The notes below the pieces were generated by a model. The model saw only the letters and a list, made by a program, of their open reading frames with translations, did not search any database and was not told the DNA's origin. From Pycnococcus provasolii (taxonomy: Eukaryota; Chlorophyta; Pseudoscourfieldiophyceae; Pseudoscourfieldiales), in NCBI GenBank assembly GCA_049487715.1, contig CP150575.1, positions 1 through 64,000 of the forward strand: a stretch of DNA of 64,000 bases. Reading direction: 5' to 3'. Below, piece by piece: positions 17,169 to 25,883 of the stretch; within the stretch, counting starts at the first letter, position 1; each line of letters begins with the position of its first letter. The translations under genes and the position numbers were made by a program.

Positions 17169-20100
17169 ATGGCGGACATCCTCCTCGGCTTCACCGTCGA
17201 CATCGTGCAGGCGGTGCACCTGCTCGCCGTCGAAACCAAGCGCAGGCTGGACGCGGCGCACCTCCTCCCGCAGACCTCGGCCAGGTGCCTCTCGCTCGTA
17301 GAGGAAGTGCAAGCGGCTATCGAAAATGTTCCTGACGACAAGGCGACCGCTATCACGCTCAAGTCGATGAAGCGGTGCATGGAGGAACTGCTCGACGTCG
17401 TCAAGAGCCTTGAGGCTGTGCAAGCGACCAAGCAGCTAAAAGGGCCGTTCCAGGCATTGCGAAGGTGCTGCGGAATGGTGCGCGTTGGACAGGACGTTCT
17501 CTCCGCAGAAGAGGACCTCGACCGACTCGACGCGGAACTCAGAAAGCACATGCAGCAGCTCGTTCACACAGCCTCGCTGCAGAGCTTCTCCACGAGGGCG
17601 GGAGCGCTCCTCAAGGACAGAAGTGCAAGGGCGTTCTGGGACAGCCACTTTGGGGATGCACGCGAGGCGTCCATCTCCGCGCTCGCCGAGGCGCTCAGGT
17701 TTGCGTGCGAGGAACAAATCAAAAATCCTGGCGACAGCGAAGAAGACAACCCCGCCACGAAGATGGACATTCTTGAGCTCGACGCGGCTATGCCAACCGT
17801 GCAGGCGGCTCTCAAGGCGGCGGCTGGAAGAGGCGCGGAGCAGCTCAGCGTCATCAAGTTCAACGAAATTTTTAAGGGATCTGTCGTCGACACCATCGCG
17901 AAGCTCGCGGAGCGAAACACCGCGCCCACGTTCCTGCTCGCACTACGTGTGCACAGAATGCCTTCAAAGGAGCGCGACGAATCGCTCGACGCAGGCTTTG
18001 TGCTCTGCCGGGAAACGGACAGCCTGCGAACCGTGCGCGCTCTCATCAAAAAGCACGCGAAGACTGCTCACCTGATGGACGACGACGAAGATGAGGATGA
18101 CGACGAAGATGAGGCTGGCCAAAAAAAGGGCAAGGCGCCCGTGGTCGACGAAGCGCCTCCGGACGAGAGCGAGATCCCGGAGGAAATGCGCTTCCTCGTG
18201 GAGGGCGAATTTTCCTTCTTCCTGCAGGCTTGCACCGTCCGCGTGCTGCGAAAGCAGGAAGCGAGCATGTCTGGCGTGGAAACGCTGCAGCAGATTTGCG
18301 TCGTACGCAACTCCGATTTGCCAGAACTGGAGAAGCGGCGTACGCAGCGTAAGCTCAAGGCGGCTGGACTCGTTGCCCAGAAATTCGGAGCTGGCGGTGG
18401 TGGTGGTGGTACTTCGGCGTCAGATAGTGAATTTGGCGACGACGCTGACGGAACGGATGCCGCCAGCACGGTCGCTGGCGAAAGTGAGACGGAGGCACTT
18501 CTAAGTCTCGCGGACAGTGCGCTGCAATTCCAGTCGAATGCACTTGAACTCGAGGATATCTGCCGCGACGCGAAGATGGAGCACGCCGCACGTCGTGCCG
18601 CGACGCGGAGGGGCATTCCGGAGGAGGCTATTTCGTACGCGAGCCAATACCAGCAGGCGCTCGCGCGCGCGAGCGCCGCAGCGCCGCCAGGAACGAGTCC
18701 AGCTCGGAATCGCCTGCTGAAATATGAGCTGTTGGCGATACGCAAGCGGTACCTCGGAGGAGACGATTCGCATTTCAAGCTTCCCGTTGACGCGGATGTC
18801 ATCGCCGCAGCGGCAAGGCGCCTGGATGCCGCGGCGACTCTCTCGCCGACCGCGGCTGACGCCGAACACGCGCTCACCTCGGCTCTCTTGCCTTTGTTCA
18901 ATGCGCTTGCATCCGTGCTCAAGCCCGTCGTACTGGACGTTCGCAAGTCCATGGCGCGCGGTGCGAGCGTAGTGCCCCTGCCTCGCAACATCGGCGAAAC
19001 TGGCGGGAATACGCGCATCGTGATTGTTGGCGGTGGAAGCGCGGGGGCGATCATGGCGAAAAAGTTCGATCTCATGGACAACGTTCACCTGACGCTCGTG
19101 GATCCGAAGGACTTCTTCGAGGAGGTTACCATGATGCCAAAGTCAATCGTGTACCCTGGCGAGTCATTGGAAGACACGTCGGACACGGGGTACTGGCCGC
19201 GCAGCGTCGTGCCGTACAAAGGCAAAGTGGTCACGAACGGACGCGTGGTGACAGCGCCGGTGGCTGCGGTGCGCAGGACGCACATTGAGGTGGGTGCACG
19301 AAGATCCGTGGTGCCGTACGATGTTCTCATCCTGGCTACGGGATGCCGATATTCAAGCGACATCAGAGTGAGCAATCCGTCGCTGGCGTTTCGACACAGG
19401 CAGATCACAACGGAACGGGACATGATAGCAGCTTCTCGCGACGTGCTCGTAATTGGCGGCGGGCTGGTTGGCTGTGAGATTTCGGGCGACATTGCCGAGA
19501 AGCACGGCAAGGATATCAACGTCACACTCGTCCAGGGCAATCGATCGGGACTCTGTCCTCGCATTCCCAATGCGCACGAGAAGTGCAAGGCTTGCCTGGA
19601 AGGTCTTGGCGTCAATGTCATCATTGGTGAACGCGTGGTGGAGTTCAATGAATCGGCAGGCATGTATACCACAGACACGGGGCGAGTGATCAAGGCTGAT
19701 AAGGTGTACAAGTGCACCGGCAATATACCGAACACGAATTACCTGCAGAAGGGCTCTGGCAGTGACGAAATCTTCACCGAGAGTCTCGATCGCATAGGAT
19801 ATCTGCGTGTCGACAAGCACCTTCGTGTTGGTGGCTTGCCGAATGTGTTCGCAGTCGGCGACATGCTCTCTGATGCAAGCCACATGACTGACCATAAAGG
19901 CATTGCTGATCGCCGTGCTCAGACCGCCGGTCTTCACGCGTACGTCGCCTCGACCAATGCGGAAAGGCTCACAAGGGGGGAGGAGCTCTTGCTTGCTTGC
20001 GATGAACGCAAACGCCCTTTCGCGCCGACTTCCGCGATCAGTTTGGGTATCACCAAGGGTATGCTGGCATCTGGCGATACCGCGGACTCTTTGGCGGCAT

Positions 20101-20843
20101 ACGGAGTTATCTTTACAGACGAGGAGAAGGAGGAATTCAATCGCGACCACTGCATCGTGCATACATCTGTCCAAGGCGTGAAAAACTTTGTCACGGGTGC
20201 TATCGTGAACGATGCGAGTGCTGACTATCGGGCGAGTGAAATGGGCGCGCAGATGCTGATGATGATGCAGATGCAGAATCCAACGATCATCGATTTGGCG
20301 AAGGGAGAGAGACTCCGAGAGGAGGAAGCTTCTTCTGGAGCACCTGCACCTGCAGCTGAGGTGGATCGTCAATCTGATCATGAGGCTGCTGCCGCCAAAC
20401 CGAGTTCGGAGATGGGCGACGGGGCGAGCGAGACGGCAAGTGTCCTGGAGTCACGCTACAAGGAGAGCTTGCACCAGACTGAAGTGATGCGCATGGCTCT
20501 CGAGGAAGAACGCACAGTCGCCGCGCAGCTACGTGGCAGCCTTAGCTCGGCGGAGGATCAGGTGAGAGACCTAATGGCTCGGATGCGCAAGCTTGAGACA
20601 GATGCGCGGGATGCCGAGCTTCGTTTGGCGGATGCCGAGGAAAGAGCATCCGTTGCAGAGAGAGCCAGAGGCGCTCCGGCAGCATTGAACGTCAATGGTT
20701 CGGTATTGAGTGGTGGCGGTGTGCCTTCTGATGGCGGCTCCTCTCTAAGCAATGATGTTATCCTTGCAAACTTGCTTCAGACGCAGGTGATGGCGATCGC
20801 CCAGCTTGTCGGGAACGCGCACCGTGGTGGTGGTGAGAATTAA
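17169..20843 (+). CDS. Large fusion: MLKL/HeLo-like helical N-terminus plus AIFM2/FSP1-like oxidoreductase (1224 aa)
   Basis: The first ATG is 17169 (the frame is open upstream only from GTG). Residues 1-150 are a four-helix-like segment (VDIVQAVHLLAVETKRR, SLVEEVQAAIENV, MKRCMEELLDVVKSLE, VLSAEEDLDRLDAELRKHM). Its spacing resembles the N-terminal bundle of MLKL-like proteins; this is inference. Residues 150-600 are helical with acidic linkers and match nothing I know. From ~618 is a two-Rossmann flavoprotein: RIVIVGGGSAG (FAD, ~617-627), VLVIGGGLVGCE (NAD(P)H, ~760-771), and FAVGDM near 895 (FAD). These are in the order and spacing of AIFM2/FSP1 and NDH-2-type enzymes, which reduce quinones. 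A coiled coil spans ~1096-1167. A Met-rich stretch (QMLMMMQMQ) precedes it. No targeting peptide is obvious. Confidence 0.75.
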   Translation: MADILLGFTVDIVQAVHLLAVETKRRLDAAHLLPQTSARCLSLVEEVQAAIENVPDDKATAITLKSMKRCMEELLDVVKSLEAVQATKQLKGPFQALRRCCGMVRVGQDVLSAEEDLDRLDAELRKHMQQLVHTASLQSFSTRAGALLKDRSARAFWDSHFGDAREASISALAEALRFACEEQIKNPGDSEEDNPATKMDILELDAAMPTVQAALKAAAGRGAEQLSVIKFNEIFKGSVVDTIAKLAERNTAPTFLLALRVHRMPSKERDESLDAGFVLCRETDSLRTVRALIKKHAKTAHLMDDDEDEDDDEDEAGQKKGKAPVVDEAPPDESEIPEEMRFLVEGEFSFFLQACTVRVLRKQEASMSGVETLQQICVVRNSDLPELEKRRTQRKLKAAGLVAQKFGAGGGGGGTSASDSEFGDDADGTDAASTVAGESETEALLSLADSALQFQSNALELEDICRDAKMEHAARRAATRRGIPEEAISYASQYQQALARASAAAPPGTSPARNRLLKYELLAIRKRYLGGDDSHFKLPVDADVIAAAARRLDAAATLSPTAADAEHALTSALLPLFNALASVLKPVVLDVRKSMARGASVVPLPRNIGETGGNTRIVIVGGGSAGAIMAKKFDLMDNVHLTLVDPKDFFEEVTMMPKSIVYPGESLEDTSDTGYWPRSVVPYKGKVVTNGRVVTAPVAAVRRTHIEVGARRSVVPYDVLILATGCRYSSDIRVSNPSLAFRHRQITTERDMIAASRDVLVIGGGLVGCEISGDIAEKHGKDINVTLVQGNRSGLCPRIPNAHEKCKACLEGLGVNVIIGERVVEFNESAGMYTTDTGRVIKADKVYKCTGNIPNTNYLQKGSGSDEIFTESLDRIGYLRVDKHLRVGGLPNVFAVGDMLSDASHMTDHKGIADRRAQTAGLHAYVASTNAERLTRGEELLLACDERKRPFAPTSAISLGITKGMLASGDTADSLAAYGVIFTDEEKEEFNRDHCIVHTSVQGVKNFVTGAIVNDASADYRASEMGAQMLMMMQMQNPTIIDLAKGERLREEEASSGAPAPAAEVDRQSDHEAAAAKPSSEMGDGASETASVLESRYKESLHQTEVMRMALEEERTVAAQLRGSLSSAEDQVRDLMARMRKLETDARDAELRLADAEERASVAERARGAPAALNVNGSVLSGGGVPSDGGSSLSNDVILANLLQTQVMAIAQLVGNAHRGGGEN

Positions 20844-21193
20844 AGTAACATATTGTACATACTACTACTACTTTATGGACATTGTACGGCACTACTACGT
20901 GTGTTTGATGAAGAGGCAGATCTGCAGAGAGTACTACTATATCTCTTCAACGGACGGCCAATAAAACCCGGCCGGCGCGGAGTCGTCCTCGCCGTCCTCG
21001 TGTTCTTGACATATTGTCGATCGTGTAGACGCGAGAGTAGACTCTTTAAAAGAAAAACGAAGAATTATTACTCTTTACGCCCTCGAGTGAGCAAATCGGC
21101 ATTCGACTGGCATCCACTCAAATCCTCGAGTGCCGGCAGATATTCACGAGAGAGCAAAAAAAAATTCGCTTAACCGACTTGTTTCTTTTTGAT
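20844..21193. other. 3' flank with Pol III-like T tract on the minus strand
   Basis: 3' UTR of the upstream gene and the downstream flank of the tRNA-Met on the other strand. A nine-A run at 21156-21164 is a T9 on the minus strand, about 30 nt past the last tRNA exon. A hairpin-rich stretch at ~21095-21140 has no clear identity. Confidence 0.5.
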
Positions 21194-21483
21194 ATGACTG
21201 ATGTATAGTTAGGGTTAGGGTTAGGGTCCAAGTACAAATGTGCTGATAACGAATGTTGCAAGAATAAAACACGAACGTCGAGCGCTCTAACCAAGGGTAC
21301 TGAGCTATAAAGACTGAAGTTTCCTTCAGGACGCATTGTTTATAAATACGAAAAACTTGCTAGAGTTTTTGCCTTTAGCCAGGATCGCTGGAAGAGAGAA
21401 GGTGAAGAAGTGAGAAATTTGCACGTGAATTTTGTGACTCAAACGATTCGAACGCTGGACGTACAACTGGCGACCTCTCGATT
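21194..21483 (-). tRNA. Permuted, multi-intron tRNA-Met(CAU)
   Basis: On the minus strand the 3' half comes first. Exon A 21483-21465 is AA-TCGAG-AGGTC-GCCAG-TT (37-55). The intron is 21464-21388 (GTACGT...TTCCAG, 77 nt, with a long pyrimidine tract). Exon B 21387-21370 is CGATC-CTGGC-TAAAGGC-A (56-73). A 55-nt spacer follows. Exon C 21314-21277 is GTCTTTA-TA-D-arm-G-CTCGA-C (1-32). The second intron is 21276-21198 (GTTCGT...ATCAG, 79 nt). Exon D is TCAT (21197-21194), giving U33 and the CAU anticodon. Rejoined, the acceptor pairs 7/7 (one G-U), D-stem 4/4, anticodon stem 5/5 and T-stem 5/5, with T-loop TTCGATC. The D-loop is oversized (AGTACCCTTGGTTA), making ~79 nt in total. The T-loop intron splits box B. 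A T9 follows on this strand at 21164-21156. Confidence 0.75.
21208..21227. repeat. Interstitial telomeric repeat inside a tRNA-Met intron
   Basis: Three TTAGGG units on the + strand. They fall within the 79-nt intron predicted at 21198-21276. Confidence 0.85.
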
Positions 21484-21639
21484 TAGCGAGATTGATTAGG
21501 GGTTTGGACAATGCGTCATGGTACATGAAGAATTGTATGTGTCCAAGGCTCCAAGCTTGATTGGGACTGCATTGTTGACTTTCCGCCCCGGTCTTCAAAG
21601 CGCCTCGGGACAGAGGAATCACAACTGACTGCTCTCGTC

Positions 21640-24600
21640 ATGGGGAACGTGCTTGAGAGTTCCCATGTCGCCTCTGCCTCTCCTCCTCGTGCGGAAGAAG
21701 AAGAAAACACTTGCGGTGGGTTGCAGCAGCAACGCCGTCGCCGCCTCGTCAAGAAGTCTGAGGCACTTTCACAAGTGGACGACCTCGTCTCCGCGCTCAA
21801 CACGATGAACATAACCACCACCAGTGCTCGTGCTCCAACGACGTCGTCGTCGCCTGCACGTGAAGCACAACAACAAACTGCTTCTCAGCCTCCTTCTTAT
21901 CATGCTCCTCAGGAGAAGCAGCCACAACAACAACAACAACCACGTGTTCGTCGCCTCGTCAAGAAGTCTTCGCTTGAGAAGAAAAATCCTCCTCTGAGCG
22001 ACATTGCCAACAACTCGTCGCCACCACACGAACAACAAGCGGAAACGAAACCTTCGCAAGATGTGGAGCACGCTCAGCAGCCACGTCGTCTTGTCAAGAA
22101 GTCGTCTGCAGACGTACCACCAATCGATGACCTCGTCACTTCGCTGAACAAGATCAACATCAGCAGCAAACAAGAACCGTCGACGACGACATCGCCCTCC
22201 TCCCTCGTCACTTCTTCGCTGAGCAAACAAGAACCGTCGACGACGACATCGCCCTCCTCCCTCCTCACTTCTTCGCTGAGCAAACAAGAACCGTCGACGA
22301 CGACGACATCGCCCTCCTCCCTCGTCACTTCTTCGCTGAACAAGATCAACATCAGCAGCACCACAGAAGAAGATAGGCAACAATCTCCCTCCTCCTCCCC
22401 CTCCTCCTCCTCACCACCACCACAACCACCACCACCACAATCCACAGCAGCAAGGGTCTTCCACATTCCCAAGAAGAAAACAGCCACCACGACAGCAGCC
22501 AAAAAACCTCTACCATCACCACCACCACAACAACAACAACAAACCACCTCCACCACCACATCCACCACCTCCATTTCCCACATCCATCCATCCATCCAAC
22601 CTCTTTTATACCCTCACCAAGTCATTGGCGTAACCTGGCTCCTTCGTCTTCACGCCGCACCATTCGCCTCAACTGTTCCCCCCTCTACTTCAGCTTTACC
22701 ACCACCCCCATCAACGCAGCAGTACGTGGGTGGCATTCTCGCCGATGACATGGGTCTTGGAAAAACGATGCAAGTTGCAGCCTTTCTGCGCTCGCTCGAG
22801 CTCACACACAATGGCTCCTCTACAATTCTCCTCGTCGCACCTAAAACCCTCCTCCCTCATTGGCAGAAAGAACTTCGCCATCTCGGCATTCGTTCCATAT
22901 TCACGTACCACAACGACACCACCTCCAACCTCCACAAATTCCTCTCCGCAAACAGCTCATTCAAAGTCATCATCACATCCTACAACATGCTCGTGCACAA
23001 TCCAGACGCATTCTCCAACGCCACTCAACTAATTTGGGCAATCTTTGACGAGGCACATATCCTGAAAAATCCAAAAACGCAAGCATACGCCGCAGCACGC
23101 GCCCTCCCCACCTCAAGGCGCCTGCTCATCACGGGAACGCCGATTCAGAATCGCCTCGACGAGCTTCGCGCTCTTGTCATGCTGTGCGTGCCCACGCTTC
23201 TCGTCGGAGATGACCTCGAAGCTTCCGACGCGCTCGACGCCACCTTGCAGCAATCCCATAAAATTGGAAAGGTGTTCGACGAGCTGTTTGGAAGGGACAT
23301 TGCGATGGGATCGACGCGAAATGCATCTTCGAGACAGCAGGCGAGCGGCCGTGTGGCGGCGGAGGAGCTGCGTGCCATGCTTGCTCCGTACTTTTTGAGG
23401 CGAACAAAAGATGAGGTGTATCCCAAGGGCACTTCGGGCGGCTTGTCATCCATCAAGAAGGATGACGTCGTTCTGTGGGTCAAGTTGGAACCTGCTCAGC
23501 GCAAGCTTTACAACACGTTTGTGCACGATCCAACGTCACGAGGCAACATCAAGAGCCCGCTTGCGGCTCTCACCGCGCTGAAAAAGATTGTCGACAATCC
23601 CGAACTGTTCGCAGCCCAGCAGTCTCAGCAAACCCAGCAAACTTGCTCGGCTGCGAAACAAATTTGCCCACCCACCACCTTGCCCTCACACACCACCTTG
23701 CCCTCAACACCAACAAAGGCTCGCATCACCAAGTCGCTCGTCGACACGTGGACGAAACAAGGACACCGAACAGTCATCTTCTCGCATCGCACGGAGAATC
23801 TCAAGATGCTGCAGAAGCTGTTCATGACACCGCCAAAGCTGCTCGACGGCAGCATCACGTCCACGTCAGAGCGACAGAAGATGGTGGACGACTTCCAGAC
23901 TTCCGACTTCCACAATGTCCTGCTTGTGACGTCCGGTGTCGGCGGGGTGGGCCTGACACTCACCGCGGCATGTCGTTGCATTCTGTACGATCTGCACCAC
24001 AATCCTGGCATTGACGACCAGTGCGTCGATCGCATCTACCGCCTCGGGCAGACGCGCGACGTGCTGATTGTTCGCCTCGTGGCGTCGAACACGTGCGAGG
24101 AGATTGTGTACCGCAGGCAGATGTTCAAGAAGAGCTTGAGCCTTGCGGTGATGGGTGGTGGCGGCGACCTGAAGCGTCCATTCGCGAAGGAGGAGCTGCG
24201 AGAGCTCTTCTACGTGGGTGCTGGTGAGGTGTGCGAAACGCGTCGCATTGCGGAGAAGAAAATCAAGGCGGCTCATCTCGACGAGAAGGACGTCGTTCAC
24301 CTGGAGGGATTGGATGAGGCTTGGCACGACGGCACCACGAGGCATGACGTGCTTCTGGGGTCGTGCGAGGCAAAATCAAACAACGCCGCCGCCGCCGGTC
24401 CTGCACGCACGCAGCTAAATGAAGATCCTCCGTTACACCAGAAAATAAAAGGTGCAGCAGCGCCATTCGGCACGCTCGACGAGGCGGCGCGCCTTGAGCT
24501 TCGTGCTCGTGCCAAGGCGGCGTGGCAGGAGGTTGGCGAGGAGGCGGCTTACGTGAGCAAGAACAAGGATGCTGGTGATGCTGTCGTCGTTGCGCCGTCG

Positions 24601-25023
24601 CCAGCCAAGCCAGGACGCCTGCAAAAGGCTAATAAAAAGGCCAACGGATGGCGCGGAGTTCTCGGTGGATCAGAGTCTGAGTGGAGTGCCCTGCGCGGTG
24701 CCGTGGCTGGTGAGATTGAACGCCATCGAATGCAGTCGGTGCGGCACTGCGATGAATCATCCAGCTCTGAGATGTCCGGAGAGTCGTCCGAGGCGAGCGG
24801 CGACAAACGTCGCGCAAGTCTTGGCGAGGAGGAGGAGGAGGCGACGTCGGCCAAGTCGGAACCGCCCATGGTTCGCGCACTGCGCGAAGAGCTTGCAAAG
24901 CAGGAGATGCTGCTTGCAAACAAGAGCTTAGTCGCGATGCTTCCTGATCGTGGTGAGAAAATCAGGCGCAAGTGTCTGAGTCTGAAGGAGAAGCTCGAGA
25001 AGAATACTGTTGAAGTTGTGTAA
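21640..25023 (+). CDS. SNF2-family DNA translocase, ERCC6L/PICH-like (1127 aa)
   Basis: ATP-driven double-strand DNA translocase. The N-terminal ~310 residues are disordered and Ser/Thr/Gln-rich, with four R-R-L-V-K-K-S elements and a tandem repeat built on SKQEPSTTTSPSSL. The helicase core begins at ~325: motif Q-like YPHQVIGVTWLL, Walker A DDMGLGKT (~368-376), DEAH (470-473), LITGTPIQN (~500), then the second lobe with GVGGVGLTLTAA and D-R-I-Y-R-L-G-Q (~796-804). The following E-E-x-x-Y-R-R-Q-x-F-K-x-S-L and K-E-E-L-R-E-L-F are characteristic of the ERCC6L subgroup (human PICH, plant CHR24), which acts on anaphase DNA threads; ERCC6/CSB is the main alternative. TGTAA overlaps the stop codon (25019-25023). 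Confidence 0.9.
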   Translation: MGNVLESSHVASASPPRAEEEENTCGGLQQQRRRRLVKKSEALSQVDDLVSALNTMNITTTSARAPTTSSSPAREAQQQTASQPPSYHAPQEKQPQQQQQPRVRRLVKKSSLEKKNPPLSDIANNSSPPHEQQAETKPSQDVEHAQQPRRLVKKSSADVPPIDDLVTSLNKINISSKQEPSTTTSPSSLVTSSLSKQEPSTTTSPSSLLTSSLSKQEPSTTTTSPSSLVTSSLNKINISSTTEEDRQQSPSSSPSSSSPPPQPPPPQSTAARVFHIPKKKTATTTAAKKPLPSPPPQQQQQTTSTTTSTTSISHIHPSIQPLLYPHQVIGVTWLLRLHAAPFASTVPPSTSALPPPPSTQQYVGGILADDMGLGKTMQVAAFLRSLELTHNGSSTILLVAPKTLLPHWQKELRHLGIRSIFTYHNDTTSNLHKFLSANSSFKVIITSYNMLVHNPDAFSNATQLIWAIFDEAHILKNPKTQAYAAARALPTSRRLLITGTPIQNRLDELRALVMLCVPTLLVGDDLEASDALDATLQQSHKIGKVFDELFGRDIAMGSTRNASSRQQASGRVAAEELRAMLAPYFLRRTKDEVYPKGTSGGLSSIKKDDVVLWVKLEPAQRKLYNTFVHDPTSRGNIKSPLAALTALKKIVDNPELFAAQQSQQTQQTCSAAKQICPPTTLPSHTTLPSTPTKARITKSLVDTWTKQGHRTVIFSHRTENLKMLQKLFMTPPKLLDGSITSTSERQKMVDDFQTSDFHNVLLVTSGVGGVGLTLTAACRCILYDLHHNPGIDDQCVDRIYRLGQTRDVLIVRLVASNTCEEIVYRRQMFKKSLSLAVMGGGGDLKRPFAKEELRELFYVGAGEVCETRRIAEKKIKAAHLDEKDVVHLEGLDEAWHDGTTRHDVLLGSCEAKSNNAAAAGPARTQLNEDPPLHQKIKGAAAPFGTLDEAARLELRARAKAAWQEVGEEAAYVSKNKDAGDAVVVAPSPAKPGRLQKANKKANGWRGVLGGSESEWSALRGAVAGEIERHRMQSVRHCDESSSSEMSGESSEASGDKRRASLGEEEEEATSAKSEPPMVRALREELAKQEMLLANKSLVAMLPDRGEKIRRKCLSLKEKLEKNTVEVV
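22164..22337 (+). repeat. 57-bp coding tandem repeat, three copies
   Basis: Three almost perfect 57-60-bp units encode SKQEPSTTTSPSSLxTSSL in the disordered N-terminus of the SNF2 protein. The third copy has one extra ACG codon, so the frame is kept. Confidence 0.9.
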
Positions 25024-25127
25024 GTGTGACTTCTTCTTCTTTATTTTTTTTGATAAATACATATCGATATTACAGTTGAGTGTTGGAAACAACCTCTCAT
25101 CAACGTTCACTTGGACAATGCACACTA

Positions 25128-25688
25128 TTAGGAACTCGGCTGCCGTCGGCGTGCGTAGGCTTGCAGACGTTCGAGTGGTTTGCACTTCAGTTCGTCGGGA
25201 GCTTGCACACGCGAAACGGCTAAGTTTGTCAGAAACCAGTCGTCGCAGCTCAGAAGCCTCTCGAGTTGCCTGAGATGTTCGTCTGTGTACTCGCAAGCCA
25301 AGTTTTCCTCCGCGACAAATCCACCAATCAGCTGCTCCGTTTCTCGCCACCCTCTGCGCATCGCGGCGTGCTTGATTCGCCGTATCCACGCGTTCCGGTC
25401 GTCTGGCTGTGTCGTCGGATGACACGTGAGGTTGAGCGTGCGCCAGAGCTGTTCTGGCTGTGGTGGTGTGACACATTCGACGTCGCTCCCTACAGAAGAT
25501 GGCCTTTTTTTCCATATGGACGACGCGTACGTGTCTTTGGCGTCGATGAGCTCACCTACTTTGGACGAAGACGAAGACGAGCGTGACGTTGACGAGAGCC
25601 ACACAGCAGTGAGCAGTTCACGACGCGGCGTGGAGGCGTGCATGCGACGACACATCAGTGCGTCGAGGAGGGGGCGGAGCGTCGCCAT
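25128..25688 (-). CDS. SDHAF2: Succinate dehydrogenase assembly factor 2 (Sdh5/SDHAF2) homologue (186 aa)
   Basis: Helps attach FAD covalently to the flavoprotein subunit of complex II in the mitochondrial matrix. The first ~45 residues are Arg/Ser-rich, with RRMHASTPRRELL as the presequence core. Residues ~100-175 carry the compact helical Sdh5 domain: W-I-R-R-I-K-H-A-A-M-R-R-G-W-R-E-T-E, then a glycine-containing turn, then L-R-Q-L-E-R-L-L-S-C-D-D-W-F-L. This matches the family core (R-K-R-G...E-n-D, then L-x-x-x-x-x-L-L-x-x-x-D-x-D-L/W). Ser runs before it are low-complexity. TGTAA lies 54 nt past the stop on this strand (25070-25074). Confidence 0.85.
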   Translation of the reverse strand: MATLRPLLDALMCRRMHASTPRRELLTAVWLSSTSRSSSSSSKVGELIDAKDTYASSIWKKRPSSVGSDVECVTPPQPEQLWRTLNLTCHPTTQPDDRNAWIRRIKHAAMRRGWRETEQLIGGFVAEENLACEYTDEHLRQLERLLSCDDWFLTNLAVSRVQAPDELKCKPLERLQAYARRRQPSS

Positions 25689-25883
25689 CGAGGGAAGATA
25701 TTTGTGATGGACGCAGGGGAGGGAAATGGACCTTTTTCACGTTTCCCAGGGGAGGTAACGGATCTCGTCGTACACGTGTACTTTGTATCACGGACGTCGC
25801 TTCACGCCCGTCTCTGGCCAGGCACGTATTATTTGAAGTAATTTCAACTACAATGTGTGTCTGCGAATGTTCCAACTCGAATG

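Noticed and set aside
21438-21456. T-arm-like GTTCGAATC on the minus strand near the tRNA-Met
   Set aside because: Its stem pairs poorly, and it lies inside the predicted 77-nt intron; the true T-arm is formed by the flanking exons.
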